This document shows, in pieces, positions 25,473 through 36,422 of a stretch of DNA of 64,000 bases. Made by a program: the position numbers and the translations under genes. The stretch is from positions 124,001-188,000 of the forward strand of contig JAMZAV010000640.1 of the NCBI GenBank assembly GCA_024449915.1, in the 5' to 3' direction. Each line of letters begins with the position of its first letter. The stretch's first letter is position 1. Origin of the DNA: Sweltsa coloradensis. Its lineage: Eukaryota; Arthropoda; Insecta; Plecoptera; Chloroperlidae. Below the pieces are notes generated by a model that searched no databases, was not told the DNA's origin, and saw only the letters and a program-made list of their open reading frames with translations.

Positions 25473-26164
25473 CTATAGTCGACATATTAACGTTTCAAAA
25501 CGGTGCTTACCTTAGAAATGTGTAAAAAGTAGGAAAAACATAAGAGATAATACATACATAATACATACAAAGATAATATACATATCATGTAACACACGTA
25601 CAAGTAGCCCCATTATAAAATAAACAAATATAATTAGTACCTACAAATTGTTGCTACACTGAATGTTGTTGACAAATCGTGTTATATTGTTCACGGCGAA
25701 AATTTATATTGTTTTCGTAACAACTAGGAAACTTAAAAAATTGTATTGTATGCATTCAACTTGTTTAATTTTGGTGTCGTGATGAGGATTCCACACAACT
25801 CTCCGTAGTCAACTTGGGGTCGAATCAAGAATACATAAATACCCCATGATGACTATACGCGATTGTTGTGTGTCATATAGTAAAGAGGGTGGAAAACTGA
25901 AGAAGGAAAGAAGTTGACATTGGGCGTTATAAACCGGGGTGAGAATGAAGTTGTCCGTTTCCAATTAGTTATCTTTATTGCAATGACACGGGGCTCTTTA
26001 TAAATTGGTTGAATGGGTGTGTTCTATAAAAGATACATCAGTATGTACCTTATACATCAACGTTTAGGATAGCAGAACTGTACCATTCTTGGAATCTTAG
26101 CACATAAAATGGCAACTAATCACACTTTCTTAAAATGTTACCGGATACAGGACAGTTTACGTAT

Positions 26165-26530
26165 AATTTACGCGAAACAGTAATAATAATATCGTTACAC
26201 ATTTCAGTAAACCTTATAAAAAATATTACTGGATATAAAATAACAGGTAGCCTATAATTAACAAGAAACAGCAACAATATGGTTATACATTTCGGTAAAA
26301 CAAAAGCACATAAAATATTACCGGGTATAAATAAACAGGCAATTTACGAGAAACAGCAATAATATCGTTACACATTTCGGTAAAACAAAGCACATAAAAG
26401 ATTACCGGGTATAAAATAACACGTAATTTACGAGAAACAGCAATAATATCGTTACACATTTCGGTAAAACAAAGCACATACAATATTACCGGTAAAAATA
26501 AACAGGTAATTTACAAAAAACAGCAAAAAT
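26165..26530. repeat. 84-bp minisatellite, about 4-5 copies
   Basis: The string GAGAAACAGC recurs at 26,348 and 26,432, with a degenerate AAAAAACAGC at 26,516, giving an 84-bp period. More diverged units lie to the left. Each unit includes ATCGTTACACATTTCGGTAA and ATTACCGGGTATAAA. Because 84 is a multiple of three, a minus-strand frame stays open as a 28-residue repeat. I regard that frame as a by-product. Confidence 0.85.
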
Positions 26531-27000
26531 GTTGTTGCTGGTTCACTGAATTCCGTCTCCCGAATCCTGTTAAAATTAAAGAAAAATAATTTAGATTCAG
26601 AGGATTATTTTCATAATTTTAAAGTTATTCGAAATGTTCTTAGATTTGAGTTTGATTTATTTATGCTAATGATTGTATAACTTTTGAACCAATTACTTGT
26701 TCACACGAATATAAAGTTTTATTTGCATTTCCATATTGATAAGTGTAGTTTTTATTTTTAGTATTAGCTATAGCGGTACAAATGTAAGTGTTGTTGTACC
26801 AACGGTGATCATCGTCGTTTACCACGACTTGGGATCGAACTCTGGACCTCCCTCCAACTATTTCGTATTTCCAATATTCCCAGTGGTCAAATTGCTGGTG
26901 GGTGGGGGGGAAATAGACCATCTTTGAAGCTGAGGGTTTTCTACCTGCTGCATTCTCTTGTTTTATTTGTTCTATTAATTTATTGATATTTTTTTGTTTA

Positions 27001-27264
27001 ATTGCAAATATTTAATAACGTTGTTAAAATATTAAGCGTGTGTCTTGAGTTTCATTTTTTGGACGAAATTCTACGATAAAAACTGACTTAGTTACGGATA
27101 ATGCTTCTACAATATATTTTAATAATATTATAATAATAATTTATATATATAATAATTTAATAATATTTGTATATTTCAGTCAGTTTTGATCGTAGACACT
27201 AGGAAAAAAACGCATTTCATAACTCAAGCTACACATTTGAACCACGTTATTAAATATTTGCAAT
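27001..27264. mobile_element. Tc1/mariner-type MITE (TA target)
   Basis: Inverted ends start ATTGCAAATATTTAATAACG (right end as complement), with further pairing out to TACGAT(A/C)AAAACTGACT, and TA on each side (26,999-27,000; 27,265-27,266). The centre is a run of AATAAT/TATATA. No coding capacity. Confidence 0.75.
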
Positions 27265-28466
27265 TATAAAAAAAAATATTTCGCTGAATAAATTATTTTC
27301 ATCACAATAGATTTGAAATGGTCTATGGCAGATAGAAAAAAAACATGTTCACTCCCAAGCTTGCTGCCTCGTTCCCGTCTAGCGATTTGAAAAAAAGGTG
27401 GAAAGGGAAAAATGCACACAGAGGCTGTTATAAAGAATAATTCATTATATTCTGTGAGTGCTTTGTAATTAGTATGGTAATGAGGAAACACCGATAAAAT
27501 ACACAAAGTTATATTCAAAGAATTGGTGCTACTATAGTGGAGCGACGGAATGAAAGAATGATTGAATGAAAGTCCAAGGTTCGATCTCCACCCGTGTCAC
27601 GGTGGCAAAACAGCATCACATGACAATAAACAAATAACAATTAACATTGCTTCCCTTTTAGATAATCGCCGACACTGACGAGATTTGCGACAGTGTTCTT
27701 CTTTCGTTTCCTAGACGAATGCATCATCTTTTTCTTTCCATAACGATAATCCATGTTCTCCATCGTGTACAACACATAAACCAGCATAAACTGTATCGAC
27801 ACAAAAATATCGACAATAATGGTTCATTACCCTGTCCAACCCACACCACCCTGCTTTCACCCGACCTCCTTCCACCCGCCGCCATAAAACCAACCCAACC
27901 CCGGCAACCCTTGCCGGTCCTGCCTGTCATAAACATTGCCCTCGAAAATTTGAAATTACTAGCGTTTCGATGCTAGCGTTACCTATCGGCTGAACGCTGA
28001 AGTTCTTAGTGCTAAATTTTGCAATATGCGTAACGATGTAAAAACCATACGAGTACTTCTAGAACCATCAGATTTTTACAGAGTACGTATTCAATTGTTA
28101 TCTAGGTCAGTACGTTTTGATTTTTTTTCCTGGTGAAATTCTACATGTTATCCGTTATTCTGTTTGATGTCAATTGACATTTTTTTCCTCGGCTTAGAAA
28201 AATTATTATTCATAATTTGGTTAAGCACTAATCTAGATGACATTGTTTTCTGTGTACCTGATTTTTTGCAACAAAAACGAGCTATTACTTTCGGAGTTAC
28301 ATAGTTATGACTGACCCTCTCCGAGCGCATCAGCCAGAGCTCCATGCATGCGGCTCTTAAGTTAAAGGTCTTGAAGGGTTTTTTGTTACTAAAACAGCAA
28401 AAACGGACGACGAGGTTCGACCCTATGCAATCAATCAATCTATACAATCAAATCATTGGCCGTATG

Positions 28467-30533
28467 TATCCACAAAAAATAGCACAGTGCTTTGTTGATT
28501 ACTTTACTGGCATAGCAAGTCAACTCACCAAAAACATAAACCTGAACCAACAAAATGAAACATATCAGGACCTTTTAAAAAAATCTAAGAAAAGTCCAAC
28601 AGGATCAATCTTCATGGAGGACACAGATGAAATGGAAATCTTACAATTGTCAATTCCCTCAAAAGTAAAAGGTCTAGTGGAATCGACAAAATATCAATGT
28701 TCCTGGTAAAAAAATGCATTCCATTTATAACAGAGCCACTAAAAATAATGTTTAATGAATCCTTAAATTCAGGAATTTTTCCTGATAAACTAAAAATTGC
28801 TAAAATTATCCCATTTCACAAAAAAGGCAATCATACTAAAATGGACAACTACAGACCAATTTCCCTCCTTCCGGCTTTCTCCAAAATCTTTGAAAAACTC
28901 ATTCACTCGAGAATTTCTAATTTCTTTGAAGGAAAACAACTTTTTTCAGACAACCAAAGTGGTTTTAGGAAAAATAGATCAACCTGTACAACAATAAATA
29001 GGTTTCTGGTAAAACTGGTTGAAGCTCTAGAAAATAAGCATCATGTCATTGGAATATTTTATGACTTATCAAAAGCTTTCGACTGCATTGATCATGAAAT
29101 TCTCTTAGAAAAACTGCATTATTATGGTATAAGGGGGGTAGCATTAGATCTAATAAAATCATACTTAAGCAATAGATATCAATATGTAGAATTAGTAACA
29201 CATGATATAGGCCTAAAAGGAAATGAGATCAAAACCATATCTCAGAGACTGAATAACACATAAATTTACTCTTACTCTCTTACTCTTACTCTTACCTCAA
29301 GGGTCCATTGTTGGTCCACTATTCTTCATTATTTTCATAAATGATCTACCCTTTTGTATAGATGAAATTGAACTTTTTGCAGATGATGCTTCCTCTCTAA
29401 TCGATGCACTTTTGATAGAAGATTTAATACCAAAAGCAATAGAAAAGGCAGCGACAACTATAAATTGGTTTCTAAGTAATAAGTTAATCCCAAACTCGTC
29501 AAAAACTAAACTAATCCACTTTCATTCCACACAAAGATCAAGACATTTTGAACCAATCCAAGAACTAACGATTCAAGTAAACGGAAGTGTTAGCCATATC
29601 ATTTCAAGGGTACCGGAAGTTGAATTTTTAGGAAGAATTTTTCTAGATGAAAACATAACATGGAACAAACATATACCGGTAACTGTTCTAATAGGAAAAC
29701 TAAACTCGGCGTGCTACTCAATTAGATTGATAAGAAATTCAACAAATATGAGTAGGCCTACATCTAAAGTAGTTTATTATGCACTCTTTGAAAGCCTATT
29801 AAGATATGGAACAGAAATTTGGGGACATTCCACACAACATGACAAGGTATTTTAAATACATAGGCCTAAACGTGCAATCAGAAACATATGTAAAGGCGCA
29901 TCCAAGAACTCACACACAACCTTTATTTAAAAATCTAAAAATTCTTACCTTATACTGTATATTAATTCTTAAATCAGTATTATTTGTAAAAAAAAAAAAC
30001 TTTCATTCACTGGACAAAATCACACATACCACTAACACCATACAAGACAACATAATGACGTCCATACACAACACCATAATACTACATTAGCCCAATACAA
30101 TTCCAACTATATGAAAATTAAACTTTTTATTAAACTTCCCAAAGAGATAAAAAATACAACAACCATTACAAATTTTAAATATAAAGTAGAAAAATTCTTA
30201 ATAAAGCCTACTACTCGATAAGGGAATATCTAGAGGACAACCTGTAGCTAAGTACGCCTAGAAGCAATAGGCCTATTGCCAGATTTTTTTATGTATACTA
30301 ATTATTCTTACTACAGCATTTGCACATTGTAAATATTCATTATGTAGAAAGCATGTAGGCCCTAATATGGGTGACAAACCATTATGTATTTAAACTGACT
30401 TGCAAGTGCTATTTTTATGTTACTTAAAAATGCATATAGTAATACCGTATGTATCTTGTTTTAATTGGGTCTAATTATCTACATGAATTATGTAAATATC
30501 TATGACAATACCAATAAATATCATATCATATCA
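28467..30533 (+). mobile_element. 5'-truncated non-LTR retrotransposon (CR1/L2/jockey-like) with TATCA tail
   Basis: Copy 3 has the uninterrupted site GGCCGTATGACTAATTTTGC (about 58,230-58,250), so this 2.07 kb insertion is bounded directly. The 3' end is a short TATCA repeat tail before a TATG target repeat. It encodes only the RT and C-terminal part of ORF2; endonuclease and ORF1 are missing through 5' truncation. It inserted in copy 2 after or during divergence from copy 3, or the copies segregated different alleles. Confidence 0.9.
28470..30210 (+). pseudogene. Broken LINE reverse transcriptase
   Basis: The frames read in order KSSGIDKIS (28,664-), then RT block DNYRPISLLPAFSKIFEKL (28,841-), QSGFRKNRSTCTT (28,957-), FYDLSKAFDCIDHEILLEKL (29,060-), PQGSIVGPLFFI (about 29,297-) and ELFADDASSL (about 29,370-), which contains the catalytic DD. 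A C-terminal domain follows to about 30,210 (FKYKVEKFLI). There is a frameshift near 28,668. The stretch between the FYDLSKAFD and PQGS blocks contains a CTCTTACTCTTACTCTTAC microsatellite (about 29,266-29,296) and stops. It is not functional. Confidence 0.85.
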
Positions 30534-30963
30534 TATGACTAATTTTGCACTAGTAATACGGCTGACCGTAGCCTATGACTATCCATGGCCCTTTTTGATT
30601 TTAGACAATTAATTTTGGTAGTAGGCCTAGCTAAGCTATCAAAATTGACTATATGGCCTAGGCCTTGTCCAATGTCGGTCTCGGTCATATAGACATGTCG
30701 GCGGTTTGTCGGATGATGGATTTCTGTGCCAGAGAAGTGCTCGCTTGATTGAGATAGGGCCTAGATAGATAGGTCTACCTAGTCTTTATTTTTGTTTATA
30801 ATGGGTTGCTGTTCAAACTCTTCAACCATTTCTCAGAATAGTAGTAGTATTTGCTTCTGTTCAACAGCTTTAGTCTCTGCTATTTTTTTCTAGTTTTAGG
30901 CCGACCCTACACATCTTGGCGACTTGGTAGGCCCTATATTTTCTTTAGACAAGTGGAAACTTA

Positions 30964-31102
30964 TGGCGTTTTTCAATTGGAATGCACTCGGCGAGTGCAG
31001 AGATGTCATTGTCGTCAACCTCCACTTGAATAACATCACTAAACTGAACATATGACAAGTGGCAATCCAGTGCGACCTGAGTGCGGCCAATGGAAAACGC
31101 CA
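30964..31102. mobile_element. Harbinger-like MITE (TTA target)
   Basis: Ends TGGCGTTTTTCAATTGG and the complement of TGGCGTTTTCCATTGG, flanked by TTA at 30,961-30,963 and 31,103-31,105. In copy 3 the left half is present (58,677-58,710) but the rest, together with DNA to 31,320, is missing, so copy 3 has a deletion here. Confidence 0.65.
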
Positions 31103-31894
31103 TTACTTTGAACCCACTTTTGTAAATCACTTTTAAAGTTTGATTTATTTACCATCAACAGTTTTAGGTCTTTAGGTAACTCGTTGATTTTTTTTAACCC
31201 ATAAACAAACATGGATTGTTGCCCACAGCACTTACAATAAACAAAAATAGTGAGGTTCGACTACAAATCGTTCTTCCACCTAACCAGTGAACTTAAAACT
31301 CTCTTAAAGTTAAAGGGTTAGGCACTCTTTCGGTTGGTGCTGGCCAACTTTTTAACACTGTTTTTTTTTCCCCACCACTTATATATCAAGCTGTGGCAAA
31401 GGTGTTACGTTTTTCTGCATCTCGATTTCTTGCCAAAGTTGAACTCAATGACAACGTTAACTTTTCACATTTTACTTTTAACTTCCCCGTGTGAAGGCAA
31501 TTCGAAAAGTCCCATAAGCTGCACGCTATATCTACTACAAAAAAGCTACTTTTTCTCCTCACTTTTTCTTTTTACTTTTCCAGCTTCCCCGTGTAAAGGG
31601 CCCTTTATCAACAGCAGAAAGTTTGCAAACTCCAAACTTAAACTTAGCAGCTAACTTAACATTAAGAATAAACCAATCAGAAAGTGACTCGAGACGACAA
31701 TTTGGCATTGGCAACAAGCATTGGCGCGATTAAAGTAAACACTGCAAATCTGTATTGTGATTGGTTTAAAAACCTCTATCATGAACAGCCACCTAAAGTT
31801 AGAGGATAAGCTAGTTGTTAAGTTAGAGGCCTAAATTGCTTGTGAATGAGCCTTTAATCCTACCTACATAGACCCCTACGTGTAGTTATTTGCA

Positions 31895-31945
31895 TTCTCT
31901 GTATAAAATAGCCGTGGCAGGAGATAAGCAGCTTCAGTGTTAAAA
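31895..31945 (+). promoter_or_regulatory. Putative core promoter of the zinc-finger gene, copy 2
   Basis: An octamer-like ATTTGCAT lies just upstream of TATAAAA (31,902-31,908), with an initiator-like TTCAGTGTT about 30 bases downstream (A at 31,936). It lies 1.8 kb before the exon A acceptor and is conserved without change in copy 3. Transcription is not shown, and the donor of the presumed first exon is uncertain. Confidence 0.4.
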
Positions 31946-32402
31946 CTCACGCTCATAACTATAGCCCAAAATCCAGTGTACAGTGTAGACACTGGCATGT
32001 TGAGTGTCAACACTAGGTCTGCAAACAACAGACCTATTGTTAATAGACAGCAAAGACATGTTATCCTAAATACCTAGGGTAGGGCCTACTTAAAAGGACA
32101 CGTAGGCTTAGGTAGGCCTACATCTAAAAATTATTTATAATAGGCCTAATAAATTGAAATGGAATTAAATTAATGTTGCTAGAAAAATTCAATAAACACG
32201 GTTCAATTCACCAGTGTGTGACAAACACACTTAAAAGCATAGAAAGACCGGCGCTTCTTCGGTTGGTAGCCCCCAACTTTTTAACACTGCGATATTAGGG
32301 GAAAAGTAGGCTAGGGGGAGGGGCAAAGCACGTATGTTTAACAACATATTTTTATTAGAGAAATCAAATATTTTACGAGTCATTTCGCTGTGTTCGTTTT
32401 TA

Positions 32403-33179
32403 CTAGGAAAACGCTAAAGTCCCGCCGCGTTGATGGATGAGCTTTTTATAAAGTTTTTAGACTGCGTGGGATATCTTTACTTTTGCGAGTGCTTTGTTGC
32501 TTTGTTTTGCTGCCCACGCATTGTAGGTGATTGTTGTCGAGTTTCTATTGTTACTTGTCAATTTGTTATTATTTACCGTTAAAAACTTATATTAAAAGCT
32601 TTATTTCTATGGATTCTGGGTAACTTTGTCAACTTTTTCTTTCAAAAGGTACTTTATCACCATAACCTTAATGTCCATGTATAATATGAACGTTGAAGCC
32701 CCACCCGTTTGGTCAGAATTGGCCCAAATGGCACGAAAATATCGCATAAACATCAAAAAACCTTATATTAATAGCTTTATTTCTATGAATTCCGGCTAAC
32801 TTTTTCAACTTTTTCTTTCAAAAGGTACTACATCACCATAACCTTAATGTCCATGTATAATATGAACGTTTTAGCCCCACCCGTTTGGTCAGAATCGGCC
32901 CAAATGTCACGAAAATATCGCACTAAAAATCGAAAAAAATCGTAAAAGTACGATATTCATGAGAAATATTTCTTCGATTGTACCCAAAAACAATACACCT
33001 CTAAGTTCAGAGATTTCGAAGGTCCCCTCAAATTTTCATCAAGATCGGATATGCCGTTTGCCTTAACAAACAGACAGCAAAACAAACAAACAAAAAAAAA
33101 AAAAAAACAAAAAAAAAAAACACCCGAGCTAAATTTTTTGGGGGTCAGTGAAATTGAAGTCTTCGCTTCGCTCATCCAA
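32403..33179 (-). mobile_element. Helitron-like element (TTGGATGAGC family), nested
   Basis: On the minus strand it starts TTGGATGAGCGAAGCGAAGA (33,179 downward). It ends GCTCATCCATCAACGC, a short loop, then GCGTTTTCCTAG (ending at 32,403). The first ten bases are complementary to GCTCATCCAT just before the 3' hairpin. The empty site in copy 3 (GTTTTTA|TTAAATT, junction 59,734/59,735) shows insertion between A and T without a TSD, as in Helitrons. The start is TT and not the canonical TC. No Rep/helicase, so non-autonomous. Confidence 0.8.
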
Positions 33180-33185
33180 TTAAAT

Positions 33186-33430
33186 TACCTGACGTTTCGA
33201 TACGACTGTGCGTATCATCATCTGAGGCAACACTGAAAAACTTTACATTTGAGATTGTTTTTGTAACAATCTTTAAACTTTTAAAACTTTACATTTGAGA
33301 TTGTTTTTGTAACAATCTTTAAACTTTTAAAACTTTACATTTGAGATTGTTTTTGTAACAATCTCAAATGTAAAGTTTTTCAGTGTTGCCTCAGATGATG
33401 ATACGCAGTCGTATCGAAACGTCAGGTAAT
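33186..33430. repeat. Hairpin core with 46-bp tandem repeat
   Basis: The arms CCTGACGTTTCGATACGACT...CATCATCTGAGGCAACACTG and their complement are separated by a 46-bp unit (CTTTACATTTGAGATTG, TTTTTGTAACAATC, then TTTAAACTTTTAAAA) repeated three times in copy 2 and twice in copy 3. The arms contain GATACG and CGTATC flanking a short loop, followed by GAAACGTC. Confidence 0.85.
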
Positions 33431-33729
33431 TTAATAAAAACGAACACAGCGAAATGACTGGTAAAATATTTGATTTCTCTAATATTTCGGGCTGTGAAAG
33501 CATCAAGCAAGAAAATATTTTCATTTTTATTAAAACATACATACTTTGCACCCCTCCCCGCTCCCCCTAACCTACTTTCCCCTTTGTTAAAAAGTTGGGG
33601 GCTACCAACCGAAGAAGTACCGAAAGACCTAAGCTATTTAATAAGCAAGTCCATAGTCTGCCTTGTACCATTTTAACCATTTGCTTATTGTACTCGTTTC
33701 AGACCTGGACAAATGATTAACCATCAGCT

Positions 33730-35652
33730 ATGGACAGCCAGTACGTTGATGAGGGCAGTAATGTGAAGCGCCCCTTATCACCGCCTACCATATATGATCC
33801 TCTGCAGCAAGGCCCAGCTTGGTTTACCACTCATCCGTGGGAGAAGGCATCACTTACCGCAAGGCAGCATACATTAGTCAACTTACCCTCAGACATTTCT
33901 TATCAGTCACCTTCGTACAATTCTTACACAACTGGACCACTCCTTCCAATTAAACAAGAGCCCAGCGATCCTCTTCATCAAGTGCCTACTAAAGATTTCA
34001 TCAGTGTTTCTGTTAGTGATCTGGAAACGGAGGAATCATTTTGTCCAGAGAACTTTGAGTTCGAGAGAGACCCACTGGAACTAGAGCAAAAATGTTTCAA
34101 ACTAGAATCGTATCCATGCAAGATTGAAGAAGCTTGTGAGAATGACGTTTCTAATCTTCAAAACATATTCGGTGCAGAAACAGAACTGAAAACTCCCACA
34201 GCAGTGTGTCCCACTAGTCTTAAGGTACCAGTATCAGACATTGTGTGCAAACAGAGTAGGCAAACACATGTCATTGCTAATTCTCCTCCATGCAGATTGG
34301 AAAACAGTATTCCTGGATCATCCCAACATGATCTGGACATTTCTCTCTCTTACACAACCGGGCCACTTCATGTAATTAAACAAGAGCCCAGCGATCCACT
34401 TCCCGAAGTGCCTACTAAAGATTTCATCAATGTTTCTGTTGAAGATCCAGAAACAGACGAATCATTTTGTACAGAAAACATCCAAATTGAGACAGACCCA
34501 CTGAAACTAGAGCAAAAATGTTTCAAACTAGAATCCTTTCCATGCAAGATTGAAAGAGATTGTGAGAGTAACGTTTCTGATCTTCAAATCGTACTCGGCG
34601 CAGTTACAGAACTGAAAACTCCCAGTGGTCTTGGGGAATCGGACATTGTGTGCATACAGAGTAGGCCTACTCATATCATTGCTAATTCTCCAGCATGCAG
34701 GTTGGAAAACAGTCTTCCTGGATCATCCCAGCATGATCTAGACATTTCTCTCTCTTACACAACCGGGCCACTCCTTGTAATTAAGCAAGAGCCCTGCGAT
34801 CCACATCACGAAATACTTACCGGTACTCAAGATTTCATCAATGTTTCTGCTTACGATCCGGAAACAACTGAATCATTTTGTCATGAGAACTTTCAGTTTG
34901 AGACAGACCCACTGAAGCAAGAGCCATACTGTTTCAAATTAGAATCTCCTCCGTGCAAGATCGAAACAGCTTGTGAGAGTGAAGTTCCTAATCTTCAAAC
35001 CACACCCAGTGCTGCTACCTATCTACCTTCCTGTAGTGAAATGATAGCTCTGCCAAACACTAACCTATCAGCCTTACAGCAACAAGAAAATACACATTTC
35101 ACATCCAACTCTCATGTGTGCAGGCTGGAAATGATTCCTGTGTCGTTACAACCTGATCTGGATATTCCTGTACATCTTCCGGAAGTGGCTCCTAACACTC
35201 CTTGTTGTGAACTCCAGTCTTCTGGTCAAGCTATACAAAGTTCCACTGTGAAGTCATCTTTACTTCCTATTGTAGCATCCTTGTCCTATCCACCAAGTCA
35301 ACGTTCAATATCTCAAGTTGTGCAGCCTGAACTGTCCAGCCTGTCGGTGCGTCCGTGTTATGTTCGCCTTGAAAGATTAGACGTTGCGGCACATCAATGG
35401 GAGATAGACGTTACCTCAAACGTGACTTTTAGACGAGATGTTCCCGAGCCACGGTCACATGATACTTTACCTACCGGCAGAGCATTGTCTACCTCAAAAC
35501 AGAGCAACACAAAACAGAAATCACCCACTGACAACAATCAACCTCGTTTAAAAAGGACCAAGAAACCCAAGCTGTGAAACAACCATCACCAAGATTACCA
35601 CATAGGATGTCAGGGAATAAACAATCTCACAGTTTCGTTGTCCAGATGAAAG
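33730..35652 (+). CDS. Exon A, copy 2: N-terminal IKQEP-repeat region
   Basis: ATG 33,730 is the first in-frame start after a TAA at 33,718, just inside an exon opened by GTTTCAG (33,696-33,702). Three repeats of about 140 residues start near residues 65, 207 and 342. Each has SYTTGPL, IKQEP (74-78, 216-220, 351-355), an acidic D-x-ET-x-ESFC-x-ENF stretch, CFKLES (122, 264, 401), PCKIE and a CRLE-x-(I/S)P tail. IKQE, FKLE, LKLE and LKQE all fit the SUMO consensus. I recognise no named domain. A T missing at about 35,573 relative to copy 3 creates a TGA at 35,575-35,577, truncating the frame to 615 residues just after the basic KRTKKPK. Without it the frame stays open to the GT donor at 35,653. 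I cannot tell allele, pseudogene or assembly error. Confidence 0.8.
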
Positions 35653-35964
35653 GTAATAGGCCTATAGTCATATTATCATGATAGGGCCAAGATTATTTTT
35701 TTTCAATATTTTTGTCACTGTTCATCTTTTCTTCGTGTAAGCTACCACTTTAAGCTTATATCCTAATCATGTTAAGCTCAATTAAGAAAATACTTCAAAA
35801 GTAGGGATAAAAGTTGCAAAAGCTTATAAAGTCACTTACATTTACATGCAACTTTTAATTATTTATTATTTTATTCAACTTTTATGTTAGGTAATGACTA
35901 ATGACATTATAAATCGTGTTTCTATGATCAGTTCAAAGGCAGCAGAATCGTTGCAGTAGGCTAC

Positions 35965-36110
35965 TGTTCCAATCTATTCAGATCTACAATGCACCAACAA
36001 TCCAGATGTTAAAGTTAACCGTCCCGGTAGCTTAGGGGTAAAGCACTCGACCGGCAATGTGTTGATACCCTGCTGGGATGTATTTTTTTAATTTCTGGAT
36101 TGATTTCCAT
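35965..36110 (+). repeat. tRNA-like SINE in the A-B intron, copy 2
   Basis: GTCCCGGTAGCTTAGGGGTA (A-box region) and GACCGGCAATGTGTTGATAC then CCTGCTGGGATG are followed by TTTCTGGATTGATTTCC. Its relatives are at 51,195-51,305 (minus) and 51,560-51,690. The B box is degraded (TTGATACCC). Present in copy 3 at 62,465-62,610. Confidence 0.6.
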
Positions 36111-36422
36111 AAAATCATACATGCAACGTAAGAAACAGGATCAACGTTAATTTACCTAGCAATAACCATTAAATAAACATTGTATCGCAGGTGCGCTTGT
36201 TAATTACCCACAAATGTTACAGGACTGAGGTTCTTGTAGTATGGTATTCATCACTAGTAGAGTACCTACCCAGTACATTTATTGGTTTAATACAGGGTTG
36301 CAGTTTTTACGGATTTTATTTTTGAGGGTGCAAAACGGATCAACGGATTTTTGTTCCAATTTACGGATTTTAGAAGAAAAAACTCACAATTTTTTTTACT
36401 TCGTTCTACGCAGTTTTTAACT

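Larger units (their letters stand above)
7455..25550. repeat. Tandem unit, copy 1 (partial)
   Basis: From about 7,455 (matching 36,613) to 25,550 (matching 56,911) this region aligns co-linearly with copy 2. Anchors are exon B 9,073 with 38,596; the 5S-like sequence 13,531 with 43,291; exon C 14,165 with 44,010; the piggyBac-like MITE 21,613 with 52,593; and 25,475 with 56,843. Exon A is absent because the homology starts inside the A-B intron. Insertions private to one copy account for most length differences. 7,455-12,950 is well preserved, whereas 13,340-25,200 is heavily disturbed. Confidence 0.9.
25550..28344. other. Unique spacer between tandem copies 1 and 2
   Basis: It has no counterpart in copies 2 or 3. 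It holds a minisatellite (26,165-26,530), a TA-flanked MITE (27,001-27,264) and two tRNA-B-box-like strings (GAGTTCGATCCC on the minus strand near 26,835; AAGGTTCGATCTCC near 27,577) that may be SINE pieces. No supported gene. Confidence 0.55.
32250..33621. mobile_element. Foldback TIR element upstream of exon A (8-bp TSD), copy 2
   Basis: The ends match GGCGCTTCTTCGGTTGGTAG and GGTACTTCTTCGGTTGGTAG (right as complement), with the direct repeat GAAAGACC at 32,242-32,249 and 33,622-33,629. The two arms extend about 190 bp and meet in a hairpin core. A Helitron-like element (32,403-33,179) is nested in the left arm; copy 3 (59,582-60,130) lacks it. The superfamily is uncertain; an 8-bp TSD fits hAT or P. 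It ends 80 bp before the exon A acceptor. Confidence 0.8.

Noticed and set aside
26283..26483. 28-residue repeat protein on the minus strand
   Set aside because: The 84-bp minisatellite happens to be a multiple of three; no start, splice sites or homology.
26100..26530. CRISPR array
   Set aside because: Repeat units are contiguous with no unique spacers; eukaryotic minisatellite.
27719..27976. 85-codon plus-strand frame with proline-rich end
   Set aside because: No motif, no start context, and overlapping frames on the other strand of similar length; nothing supports coding.
33730..35577. Viral or transposon gene for the IKQEP-repeat protein
   Set aside because: It has a spliceable acceptor and donor in matching phase with the zinc-finger exons and no transposon domain; a host gene is the simpler reading.
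36025..36090. Functional tRNA gene
   Set aside because: The B box is degraded (TTGATACCC), acceptor ends do not pair, and other copies sit in a shared SINE context.
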